From positions 1 through 44,842 of the forward strand of contig JAHIWI010000366.1 of the NCBI GenBank assembly GCA_018816185.1: a stretch of DNA of 44,842 nt. Direction: 5' to 3'. The translations under genes were made by a program, and so were the position numbers. The stretch's first letter is position 1. The number at the start of each line of letters is the position of its first letter. This DNA is from Bacillota bacterium. Its GTDB lineage: Bacteria > Bacillota > Bacilli > Bacillales_A > Planococcaceae. The notes under the pieces were generated by a model, which was not told the DNA's origin, made no database searches, and saw only the letters and a program-made list of their open reading frames with translations. Below, piece by piece: positions 18,554 through 27,672 of this stretch.

Positions 18554-19558
18554 TTGCATATTTTAGTAACTGGAGCAGCAGGTTTTATAGGTTCTCATTT
18601 AATTAATAAGCTTTTGGAAATGGACCACACAATTATTGGTATTGATAATTTTAATAGGTATTACGATGTTAATTTAAAGTATGATCGAATAAAAAATATC
18701 TCAAGTAAAAATTTCAAAATGTATGAATTATCTATAGAAAATTCTATAGAATTAGAAAAAGTATTTGAGAAAGAAAGTCCTCAAATTGTAATAAATTTAG
18801 CAGCTCAAGCTGGGGTAAGATATAGTTTAGAAAACCCAAGAGCATATATAGATTCTAATATAGTAGGTTTCTTAAACATTTTAGAATCAAGTAAAAATAA
18901 TAAGGTCGATCATCTTATATATGCTTCTTCAAGTTCAGTGTACGGCGCGAATACTTCTTTGCCTTTTTCAACGGAGGATAATGTGGATCATCCTTTAAGT
19001 TTATATGCAGCTACAAAGAAATCGAATGAGTTAATGGCCCATACATATAGTAATTTGTATAATCTATCAACGACAGGGTTAAGATTTTTTACAGTATATG
19101 GACCATGGGGTAGACCAGATATGGCACTTTTTAAATTCACAAAAAATATTATTGAAGAACAACCTATAGATGTTTATAACAATGGCACTATGATGAGAGA
19201 CTTTACATATGTGGGGGATATAGTAGAAAGTATTAGCAGATTGATAATGAAAAAAGCAACACCGGACACAAGTTGGGATAGCGAAAAACCAGATCCAAGT
19301 TCAAGTTACGCTCCCTATAAAATTTACAATATAGGAAATAATAATCCTGTTAAATTAATGGATTTCATAGATGCTATTGAGGAGAAAGTCGGAAAAAAAG
19401 CAATTAAAAACTTTTTGCCACTTCAACCGGGTGATGTACCTGCGACGTATGCTAATGTAGAAGACTTATACAAAGATATTAATTTTCGACCACGAACAAC
19501 AATAAAAGAAGGTGTTAATAGTTTTGTAAATTGGTATTTTGACTACTACAAAATTTAA
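18554..19558 (+). CDS. capI: UDP-glucuronate 4-epimerase (CapI)
   Basis: The protein has 334 residues, an extended SDR with [14 protein letters not shown] (about 3-16), [20 protein letters not shown] (about 81), [17 protein letters not shown], and active-site Tyr-x-x-x-Lys in [17 protein letters not shown] (about 152). The downstream signatures [20 protein letters not shown] and [17 protein letters not shown] are typical of CapI. The enzyme interconverts UDP-GlcA and UDP-GalA. TTG is the start, with AGGAG 8 nt upstream. No UDP-glucose 6-dehydrogenase is visible in this window, so UDP-GlcA must come from elsewhere. Confidence 0.93.
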   Translation: MHILVTGAAGFIGSHLINKLLEMDHTIIGIDNFNRYYDVNLKYDRIKNISSKNFKMYELSIENSIELEKVFEKESPQIVINLAAQAGVRYSLENPRAYIDSNIVGFLNILESSKNNKVDHLIYASSSSVYGANTSLPFSTEDNVDHPLSLYAATKKSNELMAHTYSNLYNLSTTGLRFFTVYGPWGRPDMALFKFTKNIIEEQPIDVYNNGTMMRDFTYVGDIVESISRLIMKKATPDTSWDSEKPDPSSSYAPYKIYNIGNNNPVKLMDFIDAIEEKVGKKAIKNFLPLQPGDVPATYANVEDLYKDINFRPRTTIKEGVNSFVNWYFDYYKI

Positions 19559-19617
19559 AAATAACCTAGTTTAATAATTAAGTTATTCTGTGCTTCAGAG
19601 GAATGGAATGAATTTAG

Positions 19618-20778
19618 ATGAAAGAGAAAATTAACTCATTAGTTTTTGCTATTCTATTAATTGCGGGGCTTGGATTCCCTACTTCAGTTGAAGGTAATAT
19701 TTCAATTGAACTGTCTATTTTACACAGTTTCCTTTTAATTTTCTTATTATTTATCTTGTTAATAAATAATGGAATTATTATTGCAAACTTGTTTATAGTT
19801 TTATTAATTAATCTATTACTTTTAACTTTCACTTTATTACAAGTGCCACTTAACAACCTTGAGAGAATCTCATTGGGAGCTTACTTACCATATTTAATAT
19901 TCTCAATTCTTTTATTAATAAATCTAAAAAAAATTCATTTAAAATCACATACTAAAATAATGTTTCTAATAGTAAATATAGTAAATATTTTATTAGGACT
20001 AACTATAATTAATGATGTCCAATATATTGAAAAATTTTTGCTTAATAATTATTCACTCGGATATGACGAGTTATTAACGAATATGTTAATTCAAAATAAA
20101 CCAGTTACATTTTTTGGAGCACACTCAATTGCTAGTTTTATGAATTTTATATTGTTTTATCTCAATTTCACTTCGTTTAAAAGAGAAAAAAACAAAATTT
20201 CGCTGCTATTAGCTTTAGGTAACTTGACAATAATTTTTTTCTTAAACTCTGTAGCTGCATATATATTTTTTGCAATGGGAGTTATTATTTTATTAATATT
20301 TTTCTTGGGGAAATATAGACTTTCTAATTATATTTTAGTTTTTTTTCTTCTAGGAATTTCTATATTTTTATACGGGGAAGTTAAAGAAAATTTAGCCAAA
20401 GTTTTTGCTTCAGAGAACAATGGTTTTCTAGGTAGATATTCTTCTGCGGGAATATTACAAAATAATTTGGATTACATTTCAAGTAATCTTCTTCCTATTG
20501 GTTTGTGGATATCAGACAATTTATATTTTACTGATTCAGGTTATATTTTAAATTATTTAAAAGGTTCACTATTTTTAGTTTTATCAGTATATACAGGATT
20601 GTTCATTTTTTTAAAGAAGAATTTATTAAGTAGGAAAATATTTATTCAACTCTTTCTATTACTTATGATTTTCGAAATCGCATATCCATTTATAAGTTAT
20701 ATAAGACTGCTTTATCTTCTTCCATTCTTTATAGTATATTTAAATTATTTATCAAGAGAAGAAATTAAAAATATTTAG
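19618..20778 (+). CDS. Multi-membrane-spanning protein, probable Wzy-type polymerase
   Basis: The protein has 386 residues and about 10 hydrophobic helices, with longer polar loops near 140-150 and 255-290. There is no clear family motif, as is usual for Wzy polymerases. Its place between capI and the dehydrogenase, and the presence of a flippase and chain-length modulator but no other polymerase candidate, make Wzy the best reading. Very low GC and Ile/Leu/Phe-rich. The start at 19618 has GAGG about 16 nt upstream, so it is only moderately supported. Confidence 0.7.
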   Translation: MKEKINSLVFAILLIAGLGFPTSVEGNISIELSILHSFLLIFLLFILLINNGIIIANLFIVLLINLLLLTFTLLQVPLNNLERISLGAYLPYLIFSILLLINLKKIHLKSHTKIMFLIVNIVNILLGLTIINDVQYIEKFLLNNYSLGYDELLTNMLIQNKPVTFFGAHSIASFMNFILFYLNFTSFKREKNKISLLLALGNLTIIFFLNSVAAYIFFAMGVIILLIFFLGKYRLSNYILVFFLLGISIFLYGEVKENLAKVFASENNGFLGRYSSAGILQNNLDYISSNLLPIGLWISDNLYFTDSGYILNYLKGSLFLVLSVYTGLFIFLKKNLLSRKIFIQLFLLLMIFEIAYPFISYIRLLYLLPFFIVYLNYLSREEIKNI

Positions 20779-20847
20779 TAATACTTATTAATTTATATAC
20801 AGAATATTTTTCTATCATTACCTTAAAATATGAAACGAGGAAACTTT

Positions 20848-22131
20848 ATGAAAAGAAAAATTGGAATAGTAGGATTAGGGTATGTTGGCTTACCAGTAGC
20901 AGTGGCTTTCGGTAAAGAACATCATATTGTCGGATTTGATATTAATAAAAAACGTATTTCTACATTAATTAGTGGAATTGATTACACAAACGAAGTAACA
21001 CATGAAAATTTGAAAGAAACCAATATTTACTACACTACGAATGCATCTAAACTTAAAGAAACTGATTTCATCATTGTGGCGGTACCTACTCCAATTAATG
21101 AGCATAATCAACCTGATTTAATTCCATTAATAAAAGCTTCTGAAACGGTAGGACGTAATTTGTCATCTGGAACAATTGTCGTATATGAATCCACTGTTTA
21201 TCCAGGTGCTACGGAAGAAGTATGTGTACCAGTACTAGAAAAATTTTCTGGTTTAACATGTGGACAAGATTTCTTTGTAGGGTACTCGCCTGAACGTATT
21301 AATCCTGGCGATAAAGAACATACATTTACAACTATTACAAAAGTGGTTTCTGCACAAACACCAGAGGTTCTTGAAGTTGTGGCGGATACATATGCGAGTG
21401 TTGTTACAGCAGGTATATATAAAGCAAGTTCTATTAAAGTAGCAGAAGCAGCAAAAGTAATTGAAAATACACAACGCGATGTCAATATCGCCTTGATGAA
21501 TGAACTGGCAATGATATTTGATCTCATTGACATAGATACGGCTGAAGTATTGGCAACTGCGGGAACAAAATGGAATTTCCTTAACTTCACTCCTGGATTG
21601 GTAGGTGGACATTGTATAGGTGTAGACCCTTATTATCTGACACATAAAGCGCAAGCTGTTGGATATCAACCGGAAGTTATTTTAGCTGGGCGCCGAATAA
21701 ATGATGGATTAGGAAAATTTATTGCCCAAACTTTAGTGAAAAAAATGATTAAACATGGCATTACAGTACAAGGTGCTATTGTAACAGTCCTAGGACTAAC
21801 ATTTAAAGAAAATGTACCAGATCTTAGAAATTCAAAAGTAATTGATGTCATACGAGAATTGCAAGAATACGATATAGAGGTTCAAATTACAGATGCCGAG
21901 GCGGATTCTGTAGATGCAGAAAGTGAATATGGTATTTCGTTGATTCCATATCAAGATTTAAAAAAAGCAGCTGCGGTGATTTTAGCTGTCCCACATAGAG
22001 ATTATCTAGAAAAATCATGGGATGGGATTCAAACTTTACTGTTAAATAATAAATCTGGAATATTAGTTGATATTAAAAGTGTTCTTCCTTTGGACCAAAA
22101 AATTGAAGAAATTGATGTTTGGAGACTTTAA
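20848..22131 (+). CDS. UDP-N-acetylhexosamine 6-dehydrogenase (TviB/WbpA type)
   Basis: The start at 20848 has CGAGGA 7 nt upstream; the in-frame ATG at 20830 has no such site. The product has 427 residues with KIGIVGLGYVGLPVAVAFGK at the N-terminus, YESTVYPGATEEVCVPVL (about 112), GYSPERINPGDK and the catalytic Cys near residue 256 in GLVGGHCIGVDPYYLTHKAQ. These blocks match TviB of the Salmonella Vi locus more closely than UDP-glucose dehydrogenases. The product would be UDP-GlcNAcA or UDP-GalNAcA, adding an acidic sugar. GC is higher than in the flanking polymerase gene. Confidence 0.92.
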   Translation: MKRKIGIVGLGYVGLPVAVAFGKEHHIVGFDINKKRISTLISGIDYTNEVTHENLKETNIYYTTNASKLKETDFIIVAVPTPINEHNQPDLIPLIKASETVGRNLSSGTIVVYESTVYPGATEEVCVPVLEKFSGLTCGQDFFVGYSPERINPGDKEHTFTTITKVVSAQTPEVLEVVADTYASVVTAGIYKASSIKVAEAAKVIENTQRDVNIALMNELAMIFDLIDIDTAEVLATAGTKWNFLNFTPGLVGGHCIGVDPYYLTHKAQAVGYQPEVILAGRRINDGLGKFIAQTLVKKMIKHGITVQGAIVTVLGLTFKENVPDLRNSKVIDVIRELQEYDIEVQITDAEADSVDAESEYGISLIPYQDLKKAAAVILAVPHRDYLEKSWDGIQTLLLNNKSGILVDIKSVLPLDQKIEEIDVWRL

Positions 22132-22164
22132 TAAGAATTTGAGGTTAAGGAGATAAAAAATTCA

Positions 22165-23046
22165 ATGATACTAATTACAGGATTTACGGGAAATACGGGC
22201 TCAATAGTATTGAAAAGATTATTGAAAACGACTAAACCGGAGGATATTATTGGTTTTTCAAGAAAGAAATTAAAGAATAATAATTTCAGCATCAAAAACT
22301 TTGTTGGAGATTTAAATGATTTTAAATCACTAGACGAATTATTTCGAAAATTCCCTATTAAATCTATTATTCATATTGCTAATATAAAATACTCTCCTGT
22401 ACTATTACAAAAAGCAAATGAATTCCACATAAAAAAAGTTGTTCTTATTCATACTACAGGAGTTTATTCTAAATATAGAAGTTATAGTACATTATATAGA
22501 GAAATAGAATCTGAAATATTAAATAATTCATATCCAAACACAAATTATCTAATATTAAGACCAACAATGATTTACGGAAATCATCGTGATCATAACATGC
22601 ATAAACTCATAAAATTTATAAACAAAAGCCCTGTGTTTCCAGTTTTTGGTGATGGGTCTTCGTTAATGCAACCTGTCCATGTAGAAGATTTGGCAGATGC
22701 CATCATTGCAGCTCATCAATCAGAAGAGCTTATTAATGAAGATTTTGATTTATCAGGCGGAAGCGTTGTGACTTACAAGGAAGTTATTACAATAATCAAA
22801 AATGGGTTAGAGAAGAAAACAAAATTACTTTATATACCAATTAAATATGCTATTTTAGGCGCAAAAATTTTAGGGAAAGTAATGGCTAAACCAATTATAT
22901 CTGTTGAACAAGTGGAGAGGTTACAAGAGGATAAAGCATATTCAAACATTAAAGCTATGGATTTGTTGGGATATAAACCGAGAAACTTTAATGAAGGTAT
23001 AATCCAAGAAATTAAGATTTTAAAAACAAAAGGTATTATTAAATGA
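22165..23046 (+). CDS. NAD(P)-dependent sugar epimerase/reductase, atypical SDR
   Basis: The protein has 293 residues. The Rossmann motif is ILITGFTGNTGSIVLKRLL; RPTMIYG, PVFGDGSSLMQPVHVEDLAD and FDLSGGSVVTYKEVI are typical of extended/atypical SDR enzymes. The canonical Tyr-x-x-x-Lys is not clear; the local sequence is YSTLYREIESEI. It overlaps the next glycosyltransferase by four bases, and such SDR-GT pairs commonly supply and transfer one deoxy or amino sugar. The actual reaction is not assignable. Confidence 0.8.
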   Translation: MILITGFTGNTGSIVLKRLLKTTKPEDIIGFSRKKLKNNNFSIKNFVGDLNDFKSLDELFRKFPIKSIIHIANIKYSPVLLQKANEFHIKKVVLIHTTGVYSKYRSYSTLYREIESEILNNSYPNTNYLILRPTMIYGNHRDHNMHKLIKFINKSPVFPVFGDGSSLMQPVHVEDLADAIIAAHQSEELINEDFDLSGGSVVTYKEVITIIKNGLEKKTKLLYIPIKYAILGAKILGKVMAKPIISVEQVERLQEDKAYSNIKAMDLLGYKPRNFNEGIIQEIKILKTKGIIK

Positions 23047-24206
23047 AAATATTACAAGTTACGGCTGTAGATTTTACAGTGAAAAAATTTCTCTTGCCTT
23101 TAGTAGACGAGTTAAACAAAGATAATTATGAAGTGCACATAGCATGCAATATAAATGATATTGGTCGAGAACTAAGTAATAAGGGATATGAGCTTAAACA
23201 TATTCCTTTCTCACGAAACCTCAATGTAGTAAGCCATATGATATCATTAATAAAAATGATTGTTTTAATTAGAAAAGAAAAATATGATATTGTTCATTCT
23301 CATACACCTGTAGCAAGTTTCATAGCTAGAATGGCTGCAAAAATTACAAACGTTCCTTTAAATGTTTATACAGCACATGGTTTTTATTTTCATGAAAACA
23401 TGAAACCACCAGTATATAAAATTGCATATTCATTGGAGAAAATTTGGGGTAAATATTTTACTGATTATTTGTTTTTTCAAAGTAAAGAGGATTATGAATT
23501 AGCCGTGCGAAATGGATTTAATATGCCAGAGAGGCTTATTCATATAAATAATGGAGTATCTGGTAAACGGTTTAATCCTGAAGATTACAATAAAGAATTA
23601 TTAAGAGAGAATTTAAATTTAACAGGTAAAAAAGTAATTTTATTTGTTGGTAGATTAGTAGAAGAAAAAGGAATAAAAGAGTTATTAAAAGCGTTTGATA
23701 TTCTTTCTTCTCGTCACAATAATATCGAACTTCTCTTAGTAGGAGGCGGGGTGACTGGAGATCGAGACGGTCTTTCACCTCTGGACCTGATGGGAAAAAT
23801 GCCTGAAACAACAAGAAAAAGTATTCATTTGTTAGGTTTAAGAGATGATATACCAGAGTTAATAGCAGCTTCAGATATATTTACGTTACCTTCTTATAGA
23901 GAAGGTTTGCCAAGATCAATAATTGAAGCAATGGCTATGGGAAAACCAATAGTAGCTACCGACATACGTGGTTGTAGAGAAGAAGTGTTTGATGAAGTAA
24001 ATGGTCTACTATGCAAACCTAGAGATGCAGAATCATTAGTAAACTCTTTAGAAACTCTTTTACTTGACGAATTGATGACTAAAAAATTCGGTATACAGTC
24101 GAGAAGAATTTTTTTAGAAGAGTTTGAAGAACAAAAAGTTTTGGATCGTCAAATGAAAATTTTTAATGAATTTCGAAAAAACTACTTTTATATTCAGTAT
24201 AATTAA
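23043..24206 (+). CDS. GT4 family glycosyltransferase (EpsD/PglA-like)
   Basis: The protein has 387 residues. The N-terminus MKILQVTAVDFTVKKFLLPL, then IVHSHTPVASFIARMAA and YTAHGFYFHENM, are typical of EpsD-like GT4 enzymes. The C-terminal half has VILFVGRLVEEKGIKELLKA, LLVGGG, IHLLGLRDDIPELIAASDIF, and the donor motif PSYREGLPRSIIEAMAMGKP with the Glu-x7-Glu pattern. It is coupled to the preceding SDR gene by an ATGA overlap. Donor and linkage are not predictable. Confidence 0.92.
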   Translation: MKILQVTAVDFTVKKFLLPLVDELNKDNYEVHIACNINDIGRELSNKGYELKHIPFSRNLNVVSHMISLIKMIVLIRKEKYDIVHSHTPVASFIARMAAKITNVPLNVYTAHGFYFHENMKPPVYKIAYSLEKIWGKYFTDYLFFQSKEDYELAVRNGFNMPERLIHINNGVSGKRFNPEDYNKELLRENLNLTGKKVILFVGRLVEEKGIKELLKAFDILSSRHNNIELLLVGGGVTGDRDGLSPLDLMGKMPETTRKSIHLLGLRDDIPELIAASDIFTLPSYREGLPRSIIEAMAMGKPIVATDIRGCREEVFDEVNGLLCKPRDAESLVNSLETLLLDELMTKKFGIQSRRIFLEEFEEQKVLDRQMKIFNEFRKNYFYIQYN

Positions 24207-24458
24207 CTGAACATATAGTTTTTCTTTATACGTTTTTATAACTTTAACAATAATATTAGAAATCATTAAGTTCTATAAATGAGAAGTTTAAGTAATTAGA
24301 CGTAATAGAATTTAGGAATGAGTTATGATTACTTTATATACAATAAATAAATAATAATTCTTTGTGAATGTAGAAAAAATGAATTTAGTTACAGTGATAT
24401 TGGTGAACTAAAGCTTTAATATTGTAAACCCTGTTACTCATTATTTGGAGGTTCAAAG
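24207..24458. other. Gap before capG
   Basis: These 252 AT-rich bases contain no gene, RNA or convincing hairpin. The region may be the right junction of the inserted block. TTGGAGG at about 24445-24451 is the ribosome site of capG. Confidence 0.45.
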
Positions 24459-25583
24459 ATGAAGAAGTTAAAAGTAATGACTGTTGTTGGAACAAGGCCG
24501 GAAATCATTAGACTTTCAGCAGTCATCAATAAATTAAAGGAATCTAATGCAATCGAACATATTCTTGTACATACAGGCCAGAATTATGACTATGAACTGA
24601 ATGAGGTTTTCTTTGAGGATTTTAATTTGAGAAAACCAGATTATTTTTTGAATGCAGCGAACGGCACAGCAGTTGAAACAATCGGAAATATTCTCGTAAA
24701 AATTGACCCGATATTAGAAGAAGTTAAACCAGAAGCCTTATTGGTACTCGGCGATACAAATAGTTGCCTGTGTGCAATTGCTGCGAAGAGAAGACAGATT
24801 CCTATCTTCCATATGGAAGCAGGAAATAGATGTTTTGATCAGCGTGTTCCGGAAGAAACAAATCGTAAAATCGTCGATCATACAGCTGATATCAACTTAA
24901 CATATAGTGATATTTCTAGAGAATATCTGTTAAGAGAAGGAATACCAGCAGATCGGATTATTAAAACTGGCAGTCCAATGTATGAAGTTCTCAATTCAAG
25001 AAAAGAAGATATTGAGAAATCTAATATAGTCGAGAAATTAAATCTAATAGAAGATAAATATTTTGTAGTATCAGCTCATCGTGAAGAAAATATCACTTCT
25101 GAAAAGAACTTCCAAGATTTATGTGAAAGTTTAAATGCGATTGCAGATCATTATGGTATGCCGATAATCATTAGTACTCATCCTAGAACACAGAAAATGA
25201 TTGATGCTAGAGGTATTAAATTCAACCCTCTAATTAAGACCATGAAACCATTAGGTTTTAATGATTATGTGAAACTTCAAATAAAAGCTAAAGCGGTTTT
25301 AAGTGACAGTGGAACAATTAGTGAAGAGTCTTCTATTCTTAATTTTAAAGCCTTAAATATCAGGCAGGCTCATGAAAGGCCAGAGGCTATGGAAGAGGCC
25401 TCGGTAATGATGGTAGGTCTAGAGAAAAATAGAATATTACAGGGATTAGAAATATTGGGAATTCAAGAATATAATACTTTGAGAAAAGTGGATGATTATT
25501 CAATGCCTAATGTAGCAGAAAAAGTTTTGCGAATTATACTTTCCTATACGGATTATATTAATAGAGTAGTGTGGAAAAAATAG
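24459..25583 (+). CDS. capG: CapG: UDP-N-acetyl sugar 2-epimerase, last step to UDP-L-FucNAc
   Basis: The protein has 374 residues and WecB/CapG-type motifs: VVGTRPEIIRLSAVINKL, HTGQNYDYELNEVFF, LGDTNSCLCAIAAKRR, HMEAGNRCFDQRVPEETNRK and SAHREENI, then SDSGTISEESSILNFKALNI. The GNRCFDQRVPEE form is typical of the CapG branch rather than WecB (which reads GLRT). CapG turns UDP-6-deoxy-TalNAc into UDP-L-FucNAc. Its partners capE and capF lie 9 kb upstream. It is the last capsule gene; the C-terminus IILSYTDYINRVVWKK extends to the edge of the repeat island. No terminator follows. Confidence 0.94.
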   Translation: MKKLKVMTVVGTRPEIIRLSAVINKLKESNAIEHILVHTGQNYDYELNEVFFEDFNLRKPDYFLNAANGTAVETIGNILVKIDPILEEVKPEALLVLGDTNSCLCAIAAKRRQIPIFHMEAGNRCFDQRVPEETNRKIVDHTADINLTYSDISREYLLREGIPADRIIKTGSPMYEVLNSRKEDIEKSNIVEKLNLIEDKYFVVSAHREENITSEKNFQDLCESLNAIADHYGMPIIISTHPRTQKMIDARGIKFNPLIKTMKPLGFNDYVKLQIKAKAVLSDSGTISEESSILNFKALNIRQAHERPEAMEEASVMMVGLEKNRILQGLEILGIQEYNTLRKVDDYSMPNVAEKVLRIILSYTDYINRVVWKK

Positions 25584-25770
25584 ATGGGCCGTTTATTTAA
25601 AAGAAAATTTTCATTTATATTTTAAACCAACATAATTAATTGGACAATATAGAACCCGTGTGAAATGGTTCACTTCGAACAAGTTCTCAGATCAGATTTT
25701 TCCATACGCAATAACATTATTAAAGCGAAACTAAATGTGCGATGTAAAAGGTGAAATGAGTGGTCAGTTA
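25584..25770. other. Capsule/repeat-island junction
   Basis: No gene or terminator is visible. A fragment resembling the 3' part of the hairpin element (GGGCCGTTTAT at about 25586) follows the capG stop, which suggests that a truncated element abuts the gene. Confidence 0.35.
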
Positions 25771-25857
25771 ATATTCGCGTCCATGTGGTAGAAACTATTC
25801 CAAATATTCACTACAATTGTATGAATAAATGGACCCTTCCAATCAGACGTAGATCTG
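25771..25857 (+). repeat. Hairpin element copy 1, truncated by the IS21-like end
   Basis: It contains the conserved flank ATATTCGCG, a terminal-repeat variant TCCATGTG, the box ACTACAATTGTAT and the left hairpin arm CCCTTCCAATCAGACGTAGA. The expected right arm is replaced by the IS21-type terminus starting at 25859. Confidence 0.8.
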
Positions 25858-25858
25858 T

Positions 25859-26285
25859 TGTAACCGCTAAAATAAAGTGAACAGTTTTCGCTCATTTCAA
25901 ATGAACACTTTTTGTCCAATCAATCCTTCCTGTAAACTAGTATTATCTGTTTGTAGGAGGAAGCATATGGAGGAAAAACGATTGTTATATATAGAGGTAC
26001 ATCAGCAGAAGAAGCAAGGATTGAGAATCTCTCAGATTTCAAAAAGGACAAAACTAACAAGAACAACGATCTATAAATATCTTGCTCTAGACTTTGAGGA
26101 AGCAATTGAAGAGTTTGATCACACTAGTAGGAAAAAGTAACTCGACGAATACCAGGATTGGATTGTCAATTGGCTAAGAGAGTATCCCTCTTTGAGTGGA
26201 GCGCAGATATATGATTGGCTACAAGAGAAGTCTCCAGATATTAATATAGTGTAAACGCTAAAATAAAATTGACAGTTTCCGCTAA
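25859..26285 (+). mobile_element. IS21-family remnant bounded by two same-direction left-end-like sequences
   Basis: TGTAACCGCTAAAATAAAGT begins at 25859, and a near copy, TGTAAACGCTAAAATAAAAT, begins at 26250. Both continue with ACAGTTT-CGCT. They lie in the same orientation, so the second is not the inverted right end; it looks like the left end of another copy that cut into the first. Between them is the 5' part of an istA-like gene. No istB and no inverted right end are present, so the element cannot move on its own. Confidence 0.7.
25967..26254 (+). pseudogene. Truncated IS21-type transposase (istA) with an internal stop
   Basis: The start at 25967 has GGAGG upstream. The product begins MEEKRLLYIEVHQQKKQGLR, followed by an HTH-like stretch ISQISKRTKLTRTTIYKYLA. 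An in-frame TAA at 26138-26140 interrupts it. Reading through, the frame continues LDEYQDWIVNWLREYPSLSG to 26254, where the second IS end cuts it off. Only about 95 of the usual 400-500 codons remain and no catalytic DDE core is present. Confidence 0.78.
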
Positions 26286-26356
26286 GATACTTTCTACACT
26301 TTCGCCAAATAGAATCAACCTTCTAAAATATTCGTGTCCCTGTGTTTGTATTCGCA

Positions 26357-26500
26357 TCCCTGTGTTAGAAACTAATCAAAATATTCACTACAATTGTATA
26401 AAGAAAATGGCCCTTCCAATCAGGAGTAGATCTGATAGTAAGGGCCGTTTGTATGAAATCTCAAGAAATGGAATAGTCAGTATTGTATCTATCACAGGGA
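26357..26500 (+). repeat. Hairpin element copy 2, complete
   Basis: This is a 144-nt unit from TCCCTGTG (26357) to CACAGGGA (26493-26500). It has the box ACTACAATTGTATAAAG, hairpin GGCCCTTCCAATCAG...CTGATAGTAAGGGCC (26409-26446), and the tail GTTTGTATGAAATCTCAAGA. An extra partial left end (TCCCTGTG at about 26337) sits directly upstream. It is followed at once by the 3' end of a RAYT pseudogene. Confidence 0.88.
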
Positions 26501-26504
26501 AAAT

Positions 26505-26976
26505 CTAAAACTCTAGTAGTGTATCCGTACCATCAACATGTGGATCCTCCTCAACTAGTTGTCGATAGGTGAGGCAATAATGACAATAACTTTGATTCGT
26601 TTTCTCATAAGGTGGTGGTAGGAATTCCTTCAATAGTTCTCGATTTTAAAAAAGAAGGAGTGGGTAGTGACTCATCCCAATACAGTGGAAAGGAACTGTA
26701 TGGATAGAGTTCTAGACGTTCGACCATAGGAAGTGTCGTATCAATTGGATTACGATGGATGTAACTACTAACTACTAACTACTAACTACTAACTACTAAC
26801 TACTAATACCCCTAGTCTACTATCAACTTCCTTGGTAAAATAACATTTTTGATAAATACGTCCAATATGGTGATAACGTTTTGAATAGGAAGTACTGAAG
26901 CGTTTGTTGATGAGTACCATAATTTAAGGAATCTCTTACAGGCTTGATAAAACGTGGTAGTGATTGGACATGAAAC
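26505..26976 (-). pseudogene. Degenerate RAYT (REP-associated Y1 transposase), 5'-truncated copy
   Basis: Parallel to the RAYT at 28125-28732 over its C-terminal three quarters. It is cut off upstream at the MSNHYH motif, where the next hairpin element begins. Defects include a one-base loss after HYHV, a net five-base loss upstream of the IMVLINKRF segment, and a 7-bp repeat expansion at 26762-26803 that breaks the frame. It retains the base that is missing from the other copy (ATGGTACTC, reading MVL). Clearly inactive. Confidence 0.85.
26762..26803. repeat. Six tandem copies of a 7-bp unit (TAACTAC)
   Basis: Six perfect copies lie inside the RAYT pseudogene. The corresponding site in the other RAYT copy (about 28381-28400) has only one and a half imperfect units. 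The unit is not a multiple of three and so destroys the frame. Slippage expansion after inactivation is the simplest reading. Confidence 0.9.
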
Positions 26977-26988
26977 ATTTAATTCGCA

Positions 26989-27131
26989 TCCCTGTGTAAG
27001 AAACCAATCAAAATATTCACTACAATTGCATAAAAAAGCGGCCCTTTCAATCAGATGTTAGTCTGATAGGAAGGGCCGTTTGAATGAAAACACAAGAAAT
27101 GGAATTGTCAGTATTGTATCGGACACAGGGA
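26989..27131 (+). repeat. Hairpin element copy 3, with RAYT 3' tail
   Basis: A complete 143-nt copy, TCCCTGTG (26989) to CACAGGGA (27124-27131), with box ACTACAATTGCATAAA and hairpin about 27039-27078. It is followed by about 45 bases that match the 3' end of the RAYT gene (stop complement CTAAAACC, then GTACCATCAACATGTGG). Confidence 0.88.
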
Positions 27132-27180
27132 GAGTCTAAAACCCAAGTGTATACGTACCATCAACATGTGGATATTTTGG

Positions 27181-27262
27181 TGCCTCCAATCAGATGTCGA
27201 TTTTTTAGGAAGATCAATTTGTATGAAAAACTAATATTCCCGACCCTGTGAAAGAAACTAAA
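27181..27262 (+). repeat. Degenerate hairpin-element fragment
   Basis: Pieces of the family are visible: CCTCCAATCAGATGTCGAT, AGGAAGATCAATTTGTATGA, then a left end ACCCTGTGAAAGAAACTA. These look like the right half of one copy joined to the left end of another. Confidence 0.6.
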
Positions 27263-27672
27263 ATATGTGATTTATAGCTGCCATAAATTTTCAATACTTT
27301 AGACCAGATTAGTTTCTCAGTGTGGAAAAAAGAGCAACATACAAATGTAATAGTATAATGCTTATTCATTCCACTATCAGTTACTGAAAGGGTACTGGAA
27401 AAGCAGTTTATTCCGATAATAAATGTATGTGGTCTTGCGCCTGCATTGGTTACAGAGAGCATATCGAATGTAGTAATCAAGTTTCACTTCTTCGTTTACA
27501 ATTTGCGGGGTGCATCGACAAACTCTTTGCTTATTAAACATAAAATCATTCCTTTACTTTAATTTAAGCTTATGAAAAGCTGTTACTAGTAAATTTGTCA
27601 ATACGCTTTAAATAAAAAATGTAAGAATTTTGTTACCGTCAACCCCAATTGAACATTTTTAAAATATTCGCG
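27263..27672. other. Unassigned segment in the repeat island
   Basis: A minus-strand frame from 27480 to 27214 (88 codons, TTG start, beginning LITTFDMLSVTNAGARPHTF) is the only ORF of note. No family is recognised, it overlaps element debris at its 3' end and its promoter is unclear. It may be a fragment of a lost gene. The rest shows no structure. Confidence 0.25.

Noticed and set aside
21198-21669. Minus-strand ORFs of 130 and 138 codons
   Set aside because: Entirely within the TviB-like dehydrogenase on the other strand; low-complexity translations without family signs.
24459-25583. WecB/MnaA (UDP-GlcNAc 2-epimerase for ManNAc)
   Set aside because: The GNRCFDQRVPEE block and the capE/capF partners fit CapG better than WecB.
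26762-26803. Possible CRISPR-like array
   Set aside because: Units are 7 bp with no spacers; a simple tandem repeat in a pseudogene.
27214-27480. 88-codon minus-strand ORF
   Set aside because: No family recognised, overlaps element debris and has a TTG start without clear promoter; only noted within the unassigned segment.
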